The position numbers and the translations under genes are program-made. The notes under the pieces were generated by a model that saw nothing but the letters and a program-made list of their open reading frames with translations, ran no database searches and had not been told where the DNA came from. From JACVRU01 sp040902725 (GTDB taxonomy: Bacteria; Actinomycetota; Thermoleophilia; Gaiellales; Gaiellaceae), in the NCBI GenBank assembly GCA_040902725.1, contig JBBDWU010000046.1:1-13101 (forward strand): a DNA stretch of 13,101 bases, read 5' to 3'. Within the stretch, counting starts at the first letter, position 1, and every line of letters starts with the position of its first letter. Below, piece after piece: positions 6,018 to 13,101 of this stretch.

Positions 6018-8417
6018 ATGGAACCTCTCTACCGGCCCGAGGGGGTCGAACAGCGCTGGCAGGACACGTGGGAGGCCGAAGGCCTCTACGCCGCCGACGC
6101 CGACGACGACCGGCCGACCTACGTCGACGCCCACCCGCCGCCGAACGTCACCGGCGCAGCGCACATGGGTACGGCGATGGGGCTGACGCTGGCCGACGCG
6201 CTCGTCCGCTGGAAGCGGATGCAGGGCTACAACTGCCTCTTCCAGCCGGGCTACGACCACGCCGGCATCTCGACGCAGTACCAGGTCGAGAGGGCGCTCG
6301 AGGCCGAGGGCCGGTCGCGACAGGAGGTGGGCCGCGAGGCGTTCGTCGAGCTCGTCTGGGACTGGCTTCGCCGCTACGGCCAGACGATCATGGGCCAGTT
6401 CCGCCGGCTGGGCGCGTCGATGGACTACAGCCGCGAGCGGATGACCATGGACGAGGGCTACACGCGCGCCGTCATGCGCCACTTCGTCCATCTCTGGGAG
6501 CGCGGCTGGCTCTACCGCGACAACCGGATCGCGAACTGGTGCCCGTACCACCGCTCCTCGCTCTCCGACCTCGAGCTCGACCACGTGGAGACGGACGACG
6601 AGCTGGTCTCCGTCCGCTATCCGTTCGCGGACGGCGACGGCCACGTGACGATCGCCACCGTGCGGCCGGCGACCATCCTCGCCGACGTCGCGGTCGCGGT
6701 GCACCCGGACGACGAGCGCTACCGCGAGCTCGTGGGCCGCGAGGTGCTCGTGCCCTTCGTCGAGCGCAGCGTGCCGGTGATCGCGGACGAGCGCGTCGAG
6801 CCCGAGTTCGGCACCGGCGCGCTCAAGGTGACGCCCGGACACGACCCGACCGACTTCGAGATCGGCCGCGCGCACGGGCTGCCCGAGCCGATGGTGATCG
6901 GCCCTGACGGGCTGATGAGCGAGGAGGCGGGCGAGCTCGCCGGCCTGACGCAGGAGGAGGCGGGCGCCCGCGTGCTTGCTTGGTGCGAGGAGCGGGGCCT
7001 GCTCGAGTCTCGCGAGCCCTACCGGCACACCATCGCGCGGTGCGCGCGCTGCCACAGCCGGATCGAGCCGTTGATCTCGCTCCAGTGGTGGTGCCGGATG
7101 GACGAGCTGAGGCAGCCGGCGCTCGCGGCGCTGCGCGAGGGCCGCGTCCGTTACCACCCCGAGTCCCAGCACCGCTTCGCGATCGACTCGCTCGAGCACG
7201 CACCCGACTGGAACATCTCCCGCCAGATCTGGTGGGGCCACCAGCTGCCGGTCTGGTACTGCCCGGACGAGCACATCACCGTGGCCGAGTCCGAGCCCGA
7301 GGCGTGCGTCGAGTGCGGCTCCAAGGCGCTTAGGCGCGAGCAGGACGTGCTCGACACCTGGTTCTCCTCGGCCCTCTGGCCCTTCGCCACGCTCGGCTGG
7401 CCGGACGACACGCCCGACCTGCGCCGCTTCTACCCGGGCGACTTCAACATCACGGCGCGGGACATCATCCGGCTCTGGGAGAACCGGATGATCTTCGCCG
7501 GGCTCGAGCTGATGGGCGAGCTTCCGTTCCGGGACGTGATCATCTACTCGATCGTGCTCGATCCCAAGGGACGGCGGATGTCGAGGACGCTCGGCACCGG
7601 CATCGACCCGCTGGAGCTGATCGACGAGCACGGCGCTGACGCGACCCGCTACGGCGTGCTGAAGATGTCCTCGGCGCAGGACGTCCGGTTCTCGGTGGGG
7701 GCGATCGAGGAGGGCCGCCGGCTCGCGAACAAGCTCTGGAACGTCGCGCGGCTGATCCTCATGAACACCGAAGGCGTCGAGCCAGCGGCGCGGCCGCGCG
7801 ACCTCGAGGAGCGCTGGATCCTGGCCCGCATCGAGTCCGCGCGCGTCGAGGTGGAGGCGAACCTGGGCTCGTTCCAGTTCGCCCGCGTCGCGAACGCGCT
7901 CTACCACCTGATCTTCGACGACTTCTGCGACTGGTACGCCGAGGCGATCAAGCCGCGCCTGTACGCGAAGGACGAGGCCGCGCAGGCGACGGCGCTGGCG
8001 GCGCTGGAGCGGCTGCTGAAGCTGCTGCATCCCGCGATGCCGCACGTCACCGAGGAGATCTGGACGCAGCTGCCGGCGCGTCAGTCGCGCCTGATCGTGG
8101 CGCCCTGGCCCGCGCCCGAAGCCGGCGAGCCGGGCGACCTTCAGCGCGTCCAGGACGCCGCAGCGATCTACCGCCGCAGCGGCGTACGCATCCGGCTGGA
8201 CGACGTCGAGCAGCGGATCTTCGACGCGGTCGTGCGCGAGCAGCGCGACGCGGCGGATCTGGAGGGCGAGGTGGCCCGGCTCCAGTCGGAGATCGCGCGG
8301 GCAGAGAGGATGCTCGGCGACGAGCGCTTCGTGCAGAACGCGCCGGAGGACGTGGTCGAGGGCGAGCGGGAGAAGCTCGCGCGCTACCGGCGTGAGCTCG
8401 ATGCACTCGCCGGCTGA
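6018..8417 (+). CDS. valS: Valyl-tRNA synthetase
   Basis: This 799-residue class I synthetase charges tRNA-Val with valine in the cytosol. The order fits ValRS: PPPNVTG with the HIGH region (49-52), the CP1 editing domain (TIATVRPATILADVAVAVHP, then KVTPGHDPTDFEIG), Cys pairs in RCARCHSR and the YCPDE...CVEC stretch that may bind zinc, DVLDTWFSSALWPFATLGWP, the KMSKS region (520-524), GADATRYGVLKMSSAQDVRF, an anticodon-binding helical domain, and the C-terminal coiled coil typical of ValRS (about 735-799). Both signature motifs are unusual: HMGT instead of HMGH and RMSRT instead of KMSKS. The editing TTRPET motif is TVRPAT. It is slightly shorter than most ValRS. ATG 6018 has only a weak ribosome site. 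Its 3' end overlaps folC by 17 bp, a pairing common in bacteria. Confidence 0.95.
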   Translation: MEPLYRPEGVEQRWQDTWEAEGLYAADADDDRPTYVDAHPPPNVTGAAHMGTAMGLTLADALVRWKRMQGYNCLFQPGYDHAGISTQYQVERALEAEGRSRQEVGREAFVELVWDWLRRYGQTIMGQFRRLGASMDYSRERMTMDEGYTRAVMRHFVHLWERGWLYRDNRIANWCPYHRSSLSDLELDHVETDDELVSVRYPFADGDGHVTIATVRPATILADVAVAVHPDDERYRELVGREVLVPFVERSVPVIADERVEPEFGTGALKVTPGHDPTDFEIGRAHGLPEPMVIGPDGLMSEEAGELAGLTQEEAGARVLAWCEERGLLESREPYRHTIARCARCHSRIEPLISLQWWCRMDELRQPALAALREGRVRYHPESQHRFAIDSLEHAPDWNISRQIWWGHQLPVWYCPDEHITVAESEPEACVECGSKALRREQDVLDTWFSSALWPFATLGWPDDTPDLRRFYPGDFNITARDIIRLWENRMIFAGLELMGELPFRDVIIYSIVLDPKGRRMSRTLGTGIDPLELIDEHGADATRYGVLKMSSAQDVRFSVGAIEEGRRLANKLWNVARLILMNTEGVEPAARPRDLEERWILARIESARVEVEANLGSFQFARVANALYHLIFDDFCDWYAEAIKPRLYAKDEAAQATALAALERLLKLLHPAMPHVTEEIWTQLPARQSRLIVAPWPAPEAGEPGDLQRVQDAAAIYRRSGVRIRLDDVEQRIFDAVVREQRDAADLEGEVARLQSEIARAERMLGDERFVQNAPEDVVEGEREKLARYRRELDALAG

Positions 8418-9486
8418 AGCCTGGCTCGAGTCGCTCTCCCCCTGGCCCGAGGAGTTCGGGCTCGAGCGCATGCGCGCGCTGCTCGCCGAGCTCGGCGACC
8501 CGCAGGACCGCTTCCGCGCCGTCCACGTCGTCGGCACGAACGGCAAGACGACGACGACGCTGATGACCGAGGCGATCCTGCGCGCGGAAGGCCTGAAGGT
8601 GGGCGCGACGATTTCGCCGCACGTCGGCTCCTGGCGGGAGCGGATCACGATCGGCGACTTCGAGCGCGCGGTCGCGCGCGTGCGGCCAGCCGCCGAGCGG
8701 CTCGGCGCGACCCAGTTCGAGGCGATCACGGGCGCCGCCTTTGCGGAGTTCGCCGCGGAGGAGGTCGACGCAGCGGTCGTCGAGGCAGGTCTCGGGGGGC
8801 GGCTGGACGCGACGAACGTCCTCGACGCGCCCGTGGTGGTGCTGACGAACGTGTCCCTGGAGCACACGGACGTGCTCGGGACGACGCGCGAGGAGATCGC
8901 GGCCGAGAAGCTCGCCGTCGTCCGGCCGGGGGCGACGCTGGTCCTCTGCGAGCCGGAGTGGGCGAGCGGGGCCGCCGGCCGCATCGAGTTGGTCTCCTGC
9001 TCGAACCTGGCACTGGCGCAGGCGGCCGCCCAGGCATTCCTGGGCCGCCCAGTCGACCCGTCGCCCGCGGAACACGTCCATCCACCGGGTCGTCTGGAGC
9101 GCCGGAGCGAGCGCCCGCTCGAGATCTGGGACGGGGCTCACAACCTCGCGGGCCTCGGCTGGCTGCTCGGCCGGCTCCCCGACCGCCGCTATGTCGTGGT
9201 CGCCTCGATCCTGCGGGACAAGGAGCCCGAGCGCATGCTCGCCGCATTGGGGGCGATCGCCGACCGGATCGTGACCACGCGCTCGTCGAATCCACGCGCG
9301 CTGCCGGCCGAGGAGCTCGCCGCCCTCGCCCGCGTGCCCGCCGAGGCCGTCGACGATCCGGGCGAGGCACTCGCGCGCGCGCGGGCTCTCGCCGGTCCCG
9401 ACGGGGCGGTCCTCGTCACGGGCTCGCTCTACCTCCTGCAAGATCTCTACGTCCTCGGGGACGCGTACGATGCCGTCAAAGCGTGA
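8401..9486 (+). CDS. folC: Folylpolyglutamate synthase / dihydrofolate synthase
   Basis: This is a Mur-ligase-family enzyme of 361 residues that adds glutamate to dihydropteroate and folates using ATP. Visible motifs (numbered from ATG 8401) are the P-loop GTNGKTTT near residue 47, the SPHVGSWRERI segment after it, VVEAGLGGRLDATNVLD, TNVSLEHTDVLG with a metal-binding His, IWDGAHNLAGL at the start of the C-terminal domain, and ASILRDKEPERML. FolC proteins usually have about 420-440 residues; this one is shortened, mostly between the N- and C-terminal domains. I chose ATG 8401 over GTG 8392 because it is the stronger start codon with a GAG six bases upstream. The gene overlaps valS by 17 bp and the next small gene by 17 bp, so expression is probably coupled. 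Whether it performs both reactions cannot be seen. Confidence 0.93.
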   Translation: MHSPAEAWLESLSPWPEEFGLERMRALLAELGDPQDRFRAVHVVGTNGKTTTTLMTEAILRAEGLKVGATISPHVGSWRERITIGDFERAVARVRPAAERLGATQFEAITGAAFAEFAAEEVDAAVVEAGLGGRLDATNVLDAPVVVLTNVSLEHTDVLGTTREEIAAEKLAVVRPGATLVLCEPEWASGAAGRIELVSCSNLALAQAAAQAFLGRPVDPSPAEHVHPPGRLERRSERPLEIWDGAHNLAGLGWLLGRLPDRRYVVVASILRDKEPERMLAALGAIADRIVTTRSSNPRALPAEELAALARVPAEAVDDPGEALARARALAGPDGAVLVTGSLYLLQDLYVLGDAYDAVKA

Positions 9487-9583
9487 ACAACTCAGCGTCT
9501 TCGCGTTCGCGACGGCGGTGGTGGCGGCCATCGTGGCGCTCGCGTACGCCGCGGGGTATCTGATCGGGAAGCTGCTGCTTTGA
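9470..9583 (+). CDS. Small single-pass membrane protein, 37 residues
   Basis: An ATG at 9470, inside the last codons of folC, opens a 37-residue frame. It has a charged start (MPSKREQ), then about 25 hydrophobic residues rich in Ala and Val, and an end of GYLIGKLLL. The positive N-terminus suggests that end stays in the cytoplasm. It overlaps folC by 17 bp, and its TGA overlaps the TTG start of the next gene as TTGA, which argues for real, coupled translation. I do not recognise a family. Given its neighbour, it may partner the two-TM zinc-ribbon protein. Chance is possible for so short a frame, but the hydrophobic pattern and exact overlaps favour a gene. Confidence 0.62.
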   Translation: MPSKREQLSVFAFATAVVAAIVALAYAAGYLIGKLLL

Positions 9584-10125
9584 ACGAGTTCTTCGACTCC
9601 ACCACCTGGCTGCTGGTCCGTAACCTCGGGCTCTTCTTCGTCTTCATCCTCTGGCTGGCGACCGTCTTCTGGGTCTACAAGGACGCGCGCCGCCGCATCG
9701 CCGACCGCTGGCTCGTCGCCATGGCGGTCGTGCTGGGCGCGATCCCGCCGTTCCTGGGGCCGATCGTCTACATGTTCTTCCGGCCGCCCGAGTACCTGGA
9801 GGACGTGCGCGAGCGCGGGCTGGAGATCCAGGCGATGGAGGAGCGGCTGGCGCGACGTGACCTCCACTGCCCGGTGTGCCGGGCCGAGGTCGAGGCAACC
9901 TTCCTCGTCTGCCCGGTCTGCACCACGAAGCTCAAGCAGGCCTGCGCCAACTGCAAGGCCCCCCTCGAGGCGCTCTGGCGCGTGTGCCCCTTCTGCGAGA
10001 CGCCCGTCGACATGCCGACGGCGCTCTCCGTCACGGACTCGTGGGAGGACGTTCCGCGTGCGCCCCGTCCCGCCCGTCCGGCGCGGGCGGCGTCCGCTCG
10101 GCGGAAACGACGGCCAAGTCCCTGA
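9580..10125 (+). CDS. Two-TM membrane protein with double zinc ribbon
   Basis: This 181-residue protein starts with two membrane segments (about 13-33 and 45-67, the second ending PPFLGPIVYMFFRPPEY). Two zinc ribbons follow: C97/C100 with C111/C114, and C122/C125 with C136/C139, each a CxxC pair. That layout matches the double-zinc-ribbon (DZANK-like) domain, usually a protein- or nucleic-acid-binding module. The tail from about 160 is Pro/Ala/Arg-rich and probably disordered. The TTG start overlaps the stop of the 37-residue membrane gene by four bases (TTGA), so translation is coupled. The ribbons probably lie in the cytoplasm. Its last 95 bp overlap the opposite-strand methyltransferase gene. 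The specific role is unknown. Confidence 0.85.
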   Translation: MNEFFDSTTWLLVRNLGLFFVFILWLATVFWVYKDARRRIADRWLVAMAVVLGAIPPFLGPIVYMFFRPPEYLEDVRERGLEIQAMEERLARRDLHCPVCRAEVEATFLVCPVCTTKLKQACANCKAPLEALWRVCPFCETPVDMPTALSVTDSWEDVPRAPRPARPARAASARRKRRPSP

Positions 10126-10672
10126 GCTGCCAGCGGGCGCGGGCGTCGAAGCCCGCTTCCGCGAGCCAGGCCAGCTGGTCGGCGAGAGTGTCCGGCCGGT
10201 CGTAGTCCGGCGTCAGCGGGATGACCGCCTGCGCGGGGTCCTCGGGCACGATCACGTCCGCCAGCACGAATCTGCCCCCCGGCCGGAGGACGCGGGCGAC
10301 CCGGCGGAAGAGATCGCGCTTCCCCTCGCCGTCGAGGTGGTGGACGGCGAGCGCCGACACGACGAGCTCGTACGGCCCCGGCGGCAGCGGGTCCTCGAGC
10401 CGCGCGACGAGCAGGAGCGGCCGGCTGCCGAGGCGGGCGCGCGCGGCGGCCAGCATGTGCGCGCTTGCATCGATGCCGACCAGCCGCGCCTCCGGGTAGA
10501 GCCCGAGGATCCGCTCCGCCGTCTCGCCGGTTCCGGTCCCCAGCTCGAGGACCTCGTGGACGTCGAGCCCGGCGGCTGCCTGCGCGACCTGCTCCTGGAG
10601 CTCGTCGTAGGCCGGAATGTCGCCGCGGATTTCCTGCGGGTAGGTGCCGGGATCGAAGTGGAACTGCGTCAC
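10031..10672 (-). CDS. Class I SAM-dependent methyltransferase
   Basis: This 213-residue protein has the standard Rossmann-type methyltransferase motifs: VLELGTGTGETAERIL (41-56, SAM-binding motif I), LVGIDAS (64-70, acidic residue for the SAM ribose), LVVSALAVHHLD (103-114, motif near the substrate) and RVARVLRPGGRFVLADV (124-140). Conserved sequence seems to end near AVVSAERT (188-194). The last 20 or so residues are Pro/Gly/Arg-rich and lie in the 95-bp overlap with the zinc-ribbon gene, so they may be a recent extension past an older stop. The GTG start at 10672 has no ribosome site but has TTTACT six bases upstream, suggesting a leaderless message. The frame stays open well upstream, but that part is antisense to ndk. 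The methyl acceptor is unknown. Confidence 0.88.
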   Translation of the reverse strand: MTQFHFDPGTYPQEIRGDIPAYDELQEQVAQAAAGLDVHEVLELGTGTGETAERILGLYPEARLVGIDASAHMLAAARARLGSRPLLLVARLEDPLPPGPYELVVSALAVHHLDGEGKRDLFRRVARVLRPGGRFVLADVIVPEDPAQAVIPLTPDYDRPDTLADQLAWLAEAGFDARARWQLRDLAVVSAERTPPAPDGRDGAHAERPPTSP

Positions 10673-10678
10673 GGCGCA

Positions 10679-10686
10679 AGTAAACT
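10679..10686. promoter_or_regulatory. Overlapping -10 boxes of methyltransferase and ndk
   Basis: AGTAAACT in the 24-bp gap gives TAAACT (10681-10686) for ndk on the plus strand and TTTACT (10684-10679) for the methyltransferase on the minus strand. The minus box ends six bases before GTG 10672, the leaderless spacing; the plus box ends ten bases before ATG 10697. Each matches TATAAT at four of six positions and -35 boxes are poor. It is the only AT-rich spot between the two genes. Confidence 0.4.
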
Positions 10687-10696
10687 CGCGCCCGGC

Positions 10697-11116
10697 ATGG
10701 CTGTCGAGCGGACCCTGATCCTGATCAAGCCGGACGCGACGAGGCGGGGGCTCGCGGGCGAGATCGTGCGCCGCTTCGAGGAGCGGGGGCTCGAGCTGCG
10801 GGCGGCGCGCGTAGTGAGCGTCGACCGCGAGCTCGCGGAGGCCCACTACGACGTCCACCGCGAGAAGCCGTTCTTCGCCGAGCTCGTCGCCTTCATCACG
10901 TCGGGAACCACGCTTGCACTGGTGCTCGAGGGCGAGGGCGCGATCGCCACCTGCCGCGCGACGATCGGCGCGACGAATCCCGCCGACGCCGAGCCCGGAT
11001 CGATTCGCGGCGACCTGGCGCTCTCGATGCCGGACAACCTCGTCCACGGCTCCGACTCCCCGGAGACGGCCGCGGCCGAGATCGCGCTCTGGTTCTCGGA
11101 CGATGAGCTCGTCTGA
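10697..11116 (+). CDS. ndk: Nucleoside diphosphate kinase
   Basis: This 139-residue enzyme passes the terminal phosphate of ATP to nucleoside diphosphates through a phospho-histidine, balancing NTP and dNTP pools. The active-site His is H117 in DNLVHGSDSPETAAAEI. Other conserved residues are K11 in LILIKPDATRRG, Y51 after AEAH, R87 and the GATNP motif (91-95), R104 in SIRGDLALS and N114. Length is typical. The usual YxxS/FxxS before the active site is LALS, a minor change. ATG 10697 fits the family start exactly. The 3' end overlaps the next methyltransferase gene by 14 bp, so these genes are probably one operon with maf. Confidence 0.96.
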   Translation: MAVERTLILIKPDATRRGLAGEIVRRFEERGLELRAARVVSVDRELAEAHYDVHREKPFFAELVAFITSGTTLALVLEGEGAIATCRATIGATNPADAEPGSIRGDLALSMPDNLVHGSDSPETAAAEIALWFSDDELV

Positions 11117-11855
11117 GAACGTCCGGCTCTGGACGAAGTCCAACGCCGAGTACACGGACGCCGCGGCCGAGCGCGCGTGGGCGCAGAAGGAGATCACCTG
11201 GGGCGTCTGGGGGATCCCGGAGTCGGAGCTCGACGTGCTCGGGGACGTGGCCGGGCTCGACGTGGTCGAGCTGGGCTGCGGTACGGCGTACTTCTCCGCG
11301 TGGCTGGCGCGGCGCGATGCACGTGTCGTGGGCGTCGACCCGACGCCGGCACAGCTCGAGACCGCCCGACGGATGCAGCGCGAGACGGGCATGGAGTTCC
11401 CGCTGGTCGAGGCGTTCGGGGAGGACGTGCCGCTTCCGGACGCGTCGTTCGATCTTGCGCTCTCGGAGCACGGTGCCGCGAACTGGGCCGACCCATACCT
11501 ATGGATTCCCGAAGCTGCCCGGCTGCTGCGACCGGGCGGGCGGCTCGTCTACATGCATGGAACCGCGCTCGCGATGATGTGCTTCCCCGACGAGGGAGCG
11601 ATCACCACTGAACTCCAGCGGCCGTACTTTGGGATGCACCGACTCCAGTGGCCGGGAGAGGAAAGCAGCGAGTTCCAGCTTCCGCACGGCGAAGAGATCC
11701 GCGTCCTGCGTGACAGCGGGTTCGAGGTCGAGCGACTCGTCGAGGTTCAGGCACCGGCGGACGCCCAACGGCACCCGCATTACAGCGACCATGATCCCGA
11801 GTGGGCGCGGAAGTGGCCGGCCGAGGAGATCTGGGTCGCGCGCAAGCGCGCATGA
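11103..11855 (+). CDS. Class I SAM-dependent methyltransferase (Methyltransf_11/UbiE-like)
   Basis: This 250-residue protein has motif I VVELGCGTAYFSAWLA, then ARVVGVDPTPAQLETARR (acidic end of strand 2), GEDVPLPDASFDLALSEHGAANW and EAARLLRPGGRLVYMH. After the core comes a Trp/His/Pro-rich C-terminal part, ending AEEIWVARKRA, typical of small-molecule methyltransferases of this kind. The N-terminus, with LWTKSNAEYTDAAAERAW, resembles the lid seen in this family. ATG 11103 lies within the last codons of ndk (14-bp overlap), and the stop overlaps the maf start as ATGA, so it is coupled to both. The methyl acceptor is unknown. It is not closely similar to the minus-strand methyltransferase at 10031-10672. 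Confidence 0.9.
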   Translation: MSSSENVRLWTKSNAEYTDAAAERAWAQKEITWGVWGIPESELDVLGDVAGLDVVELGCGTAYFSAWLARRDARVVGVDPTPAQLETARRMQRETGMEFPLVEAFGEDVPLPDASFDLALSEHGAANWADPYLWIPEAARLLRPGGRLVYMHGTALAMMCFPDEGAITTELQRPYFGMHRLQWPGEESSEFQLPHGEEIRVLRDSGFEVERLVEVQAPADAQRHPHYSDHDPEWARKWPAEEIWVARKRA

Positions 11856-12418
11856 GCTCGCCGCCGGCCCCGCCGCTCGTCCTCGCCTCGACCTCCCCGC
11901 AGCGCCGCGCGATCCTCGAGCAGCTCGGCCTACCGTTCGAGGTCGTCCCGCCGCGCTACGAGGAGGAGGGTGACGACCCGGTCGAGCACGCGGCCGGCAA
12001 GGCGCGCTCGGTGGACCGGGGCGAGCAGCCCGTCCTCGGTGTCGACACCATCGTCCACCTCGACGGGCTCGTGCTCGGGAAGCCGGACGGCCCGGGGGAG
12101 GCGGAGGCGATGCTCGAGCGGCTCTCCGGCCGCACGCACGAGGTCGTCTCGGGACTCTGCCTGCGCTCGCCCGCCTGGGAGGAGCTCCACCGCGAAACGA
12201 CCCGCGTCACGTTCCGCGAACTCGCGGGCCGCGACCTCGCCACGTATGTCGCCGCCGGAGAGTGGGAGGGACGCGCGGGCGCGTACGCCATTCAGGGCCT
12301 CGGCGCCGCCCTCGTCGAGCGGATCGAGGGGGATTACCTGAACGTGGTCGGGCTCCCCGTCGCCCTGCTCGTTCGGCTGTTAGCAGCCAAATTTCCAGGC
12401 GTTTACGGATATGGGTAG
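11852..12418 (+). CDS. maf: Maf family nucleotide pyrophosphatase
   Basis: This 188-residue Maf/YhdE-family protein hydrolyses non-canonical or dTTP/UTP-type nucleotides to the monophosphate and pyrophosphate, acting in the cytosol to keep nucleotide pools clean. Visible motifs are LVLASTSPQRRAIL (9-22, nucleotide-binding loop), GVDTIV with catalytic D65, LGKP with K77, the LSGRTHEVVSGLCL segment, and GRAGAYAIQGLGAALVERIEGDYLNVVGLP (140-169). The canonical SPRR is SPQR here. ATG 11852 overlaps the upstream stop by four bases; an open frame extends 17 codons upstream, but homology starts after this ATG. The gene precedes mreB, a frequent bacterial arrangement. Which nucleotide class it prefers is not decidable by eye. 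Confidence 0.94.
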   Translation: MSSPPAPPLVLASTSPQRRAILEQLGLPFEVVPPRYEEEGDDPVEHAAGKARSVDRGEQPVLGVDTIVHLDGLVLGKPDGPGEAEAMLERLSGRTHEVVSGLCLRSPAWEELHRETTRVTFRELAGRDLATYVAAGEWEGRAGAYAIQGLGAALVERIEGDYLNVVGLPVALLVRLLAAKFPGVYGYG

Positions 12419-12425
12419 CTAGACT
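12392..12425 (+). promoter_or_regulatory. Possible mreB promoter within the AT-rich maf 3' end
   Basis: The last 40 bases of maf and the 19-bp gap are much more AT-rich than their surroundings. TAGACT at 12420-12425 could be a -10 box that starts RNA near 12431, leaving a very short leader before ATG 12438. TTTCCA at 12392-12397 resembles a -35, but its spacing to TAGACT (22 bp) is too long. mreB also lacks a ribosome site. Weak evidence. Confidence 0.25.
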
Positions 12426-12437
12426 CGGTCCTCCCCC

Positions 12438-13101
<664 letters not shown>

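Noticed and set aside
5979..8984. Minus-strand open frame of about 1000 codons opposite valS and folC
   Set aside because: It is the antisense shadow of two clear genes in high-GC DNA; its product is Arg/Val/His-rich with no motifs.
8047..9867. Minus-strand 606-codon frame across valS, folC and the small membrane gene
   Set aside because: No domain pattern; it crosses several well-supported plus-strand genes.
10673..11392. Upstream extension of the minus-strand methyltransferase frame to 11392
   Set aside because: This part is antisense to ndk and the next methyltransferase and has no motif; the domain begins at GTG 10672.

Overview
The window is very GC-rich, with almost all third codon positions G or C, GTG and TTG starts, tightly packed genes and few Shine-Dalgarno sequences. 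The proteins and gene order (clpX, then valS-folC, ndk, maf, mreB) suggest a high-GC actinobacterium, most likely of the Thermoleophilia (Gaiellales/Solirubrobacterales type). That placement is inferred from gene order and protein character, not from a marker phylogeny.

Left part (1-4017): the 3' end of clpX meets a convergent vapBC toxin-antitoxin pair after a single base. The vapB start carries a perfect 8-bp-arm palindrome that overlaps a leaderless-type -10. Immediately beyond lies a GNAT acetyltransferase remnant that lacks its N-terminal half, then a possible internally deleted gene, a VOC (glyoxalase-fold) protein and a cytosolic-type gamma-glutamyltransferase family gene. A 240-bp intergenic stretch follows, ending in a strong 12-bp-stem hairpin. 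This looks like an accessory zone with gene decay placed between core genes.

Middle part (4018-10125): a long TPR protein with a C-terminal class III nucleotide cyclase domain (minus strand) is divergent from valS (plus strand), and the two promoters appear to share one TATA element. valS overlaps folC, which overlaps a 37-residue membrane peptide, which overlaps a two-TM protein with two zinc ribbons. Every junction is an overlap, so the four genes form one translationally coupled operon. The valS product has unusual versions of both class I signature motifs.

Right part (10031-13101): a minus-strand SAM methyltransferase overlaps the zinc-ribbon gene tail-to-tail by 95 bp and is divergent from ndk with an overlapping promoter region. 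ndk, a second SAM methyltransferase and maf overlap head-to-tail. mreB, cut by the window end, follows after 19 bp and probably opens the cell-shape cluster.

The core genes cover proteolysis (ClpX), tRNA charging (ValS), folate polyglutamylation (FolC), nucleotide balance and clean-up (Ndk, Maf) and cell shape (MreB). I saw no CRISPR array, tRNA, rRNA or insertion sequence. I did not find a clearly novel multi-gene system. The most unusual items are the variant ValS motifs, the coupled membrane peptide/zinc-ribbon pair, the vapBC operator at a gene-truncation junction, and the antisense gene overlap.
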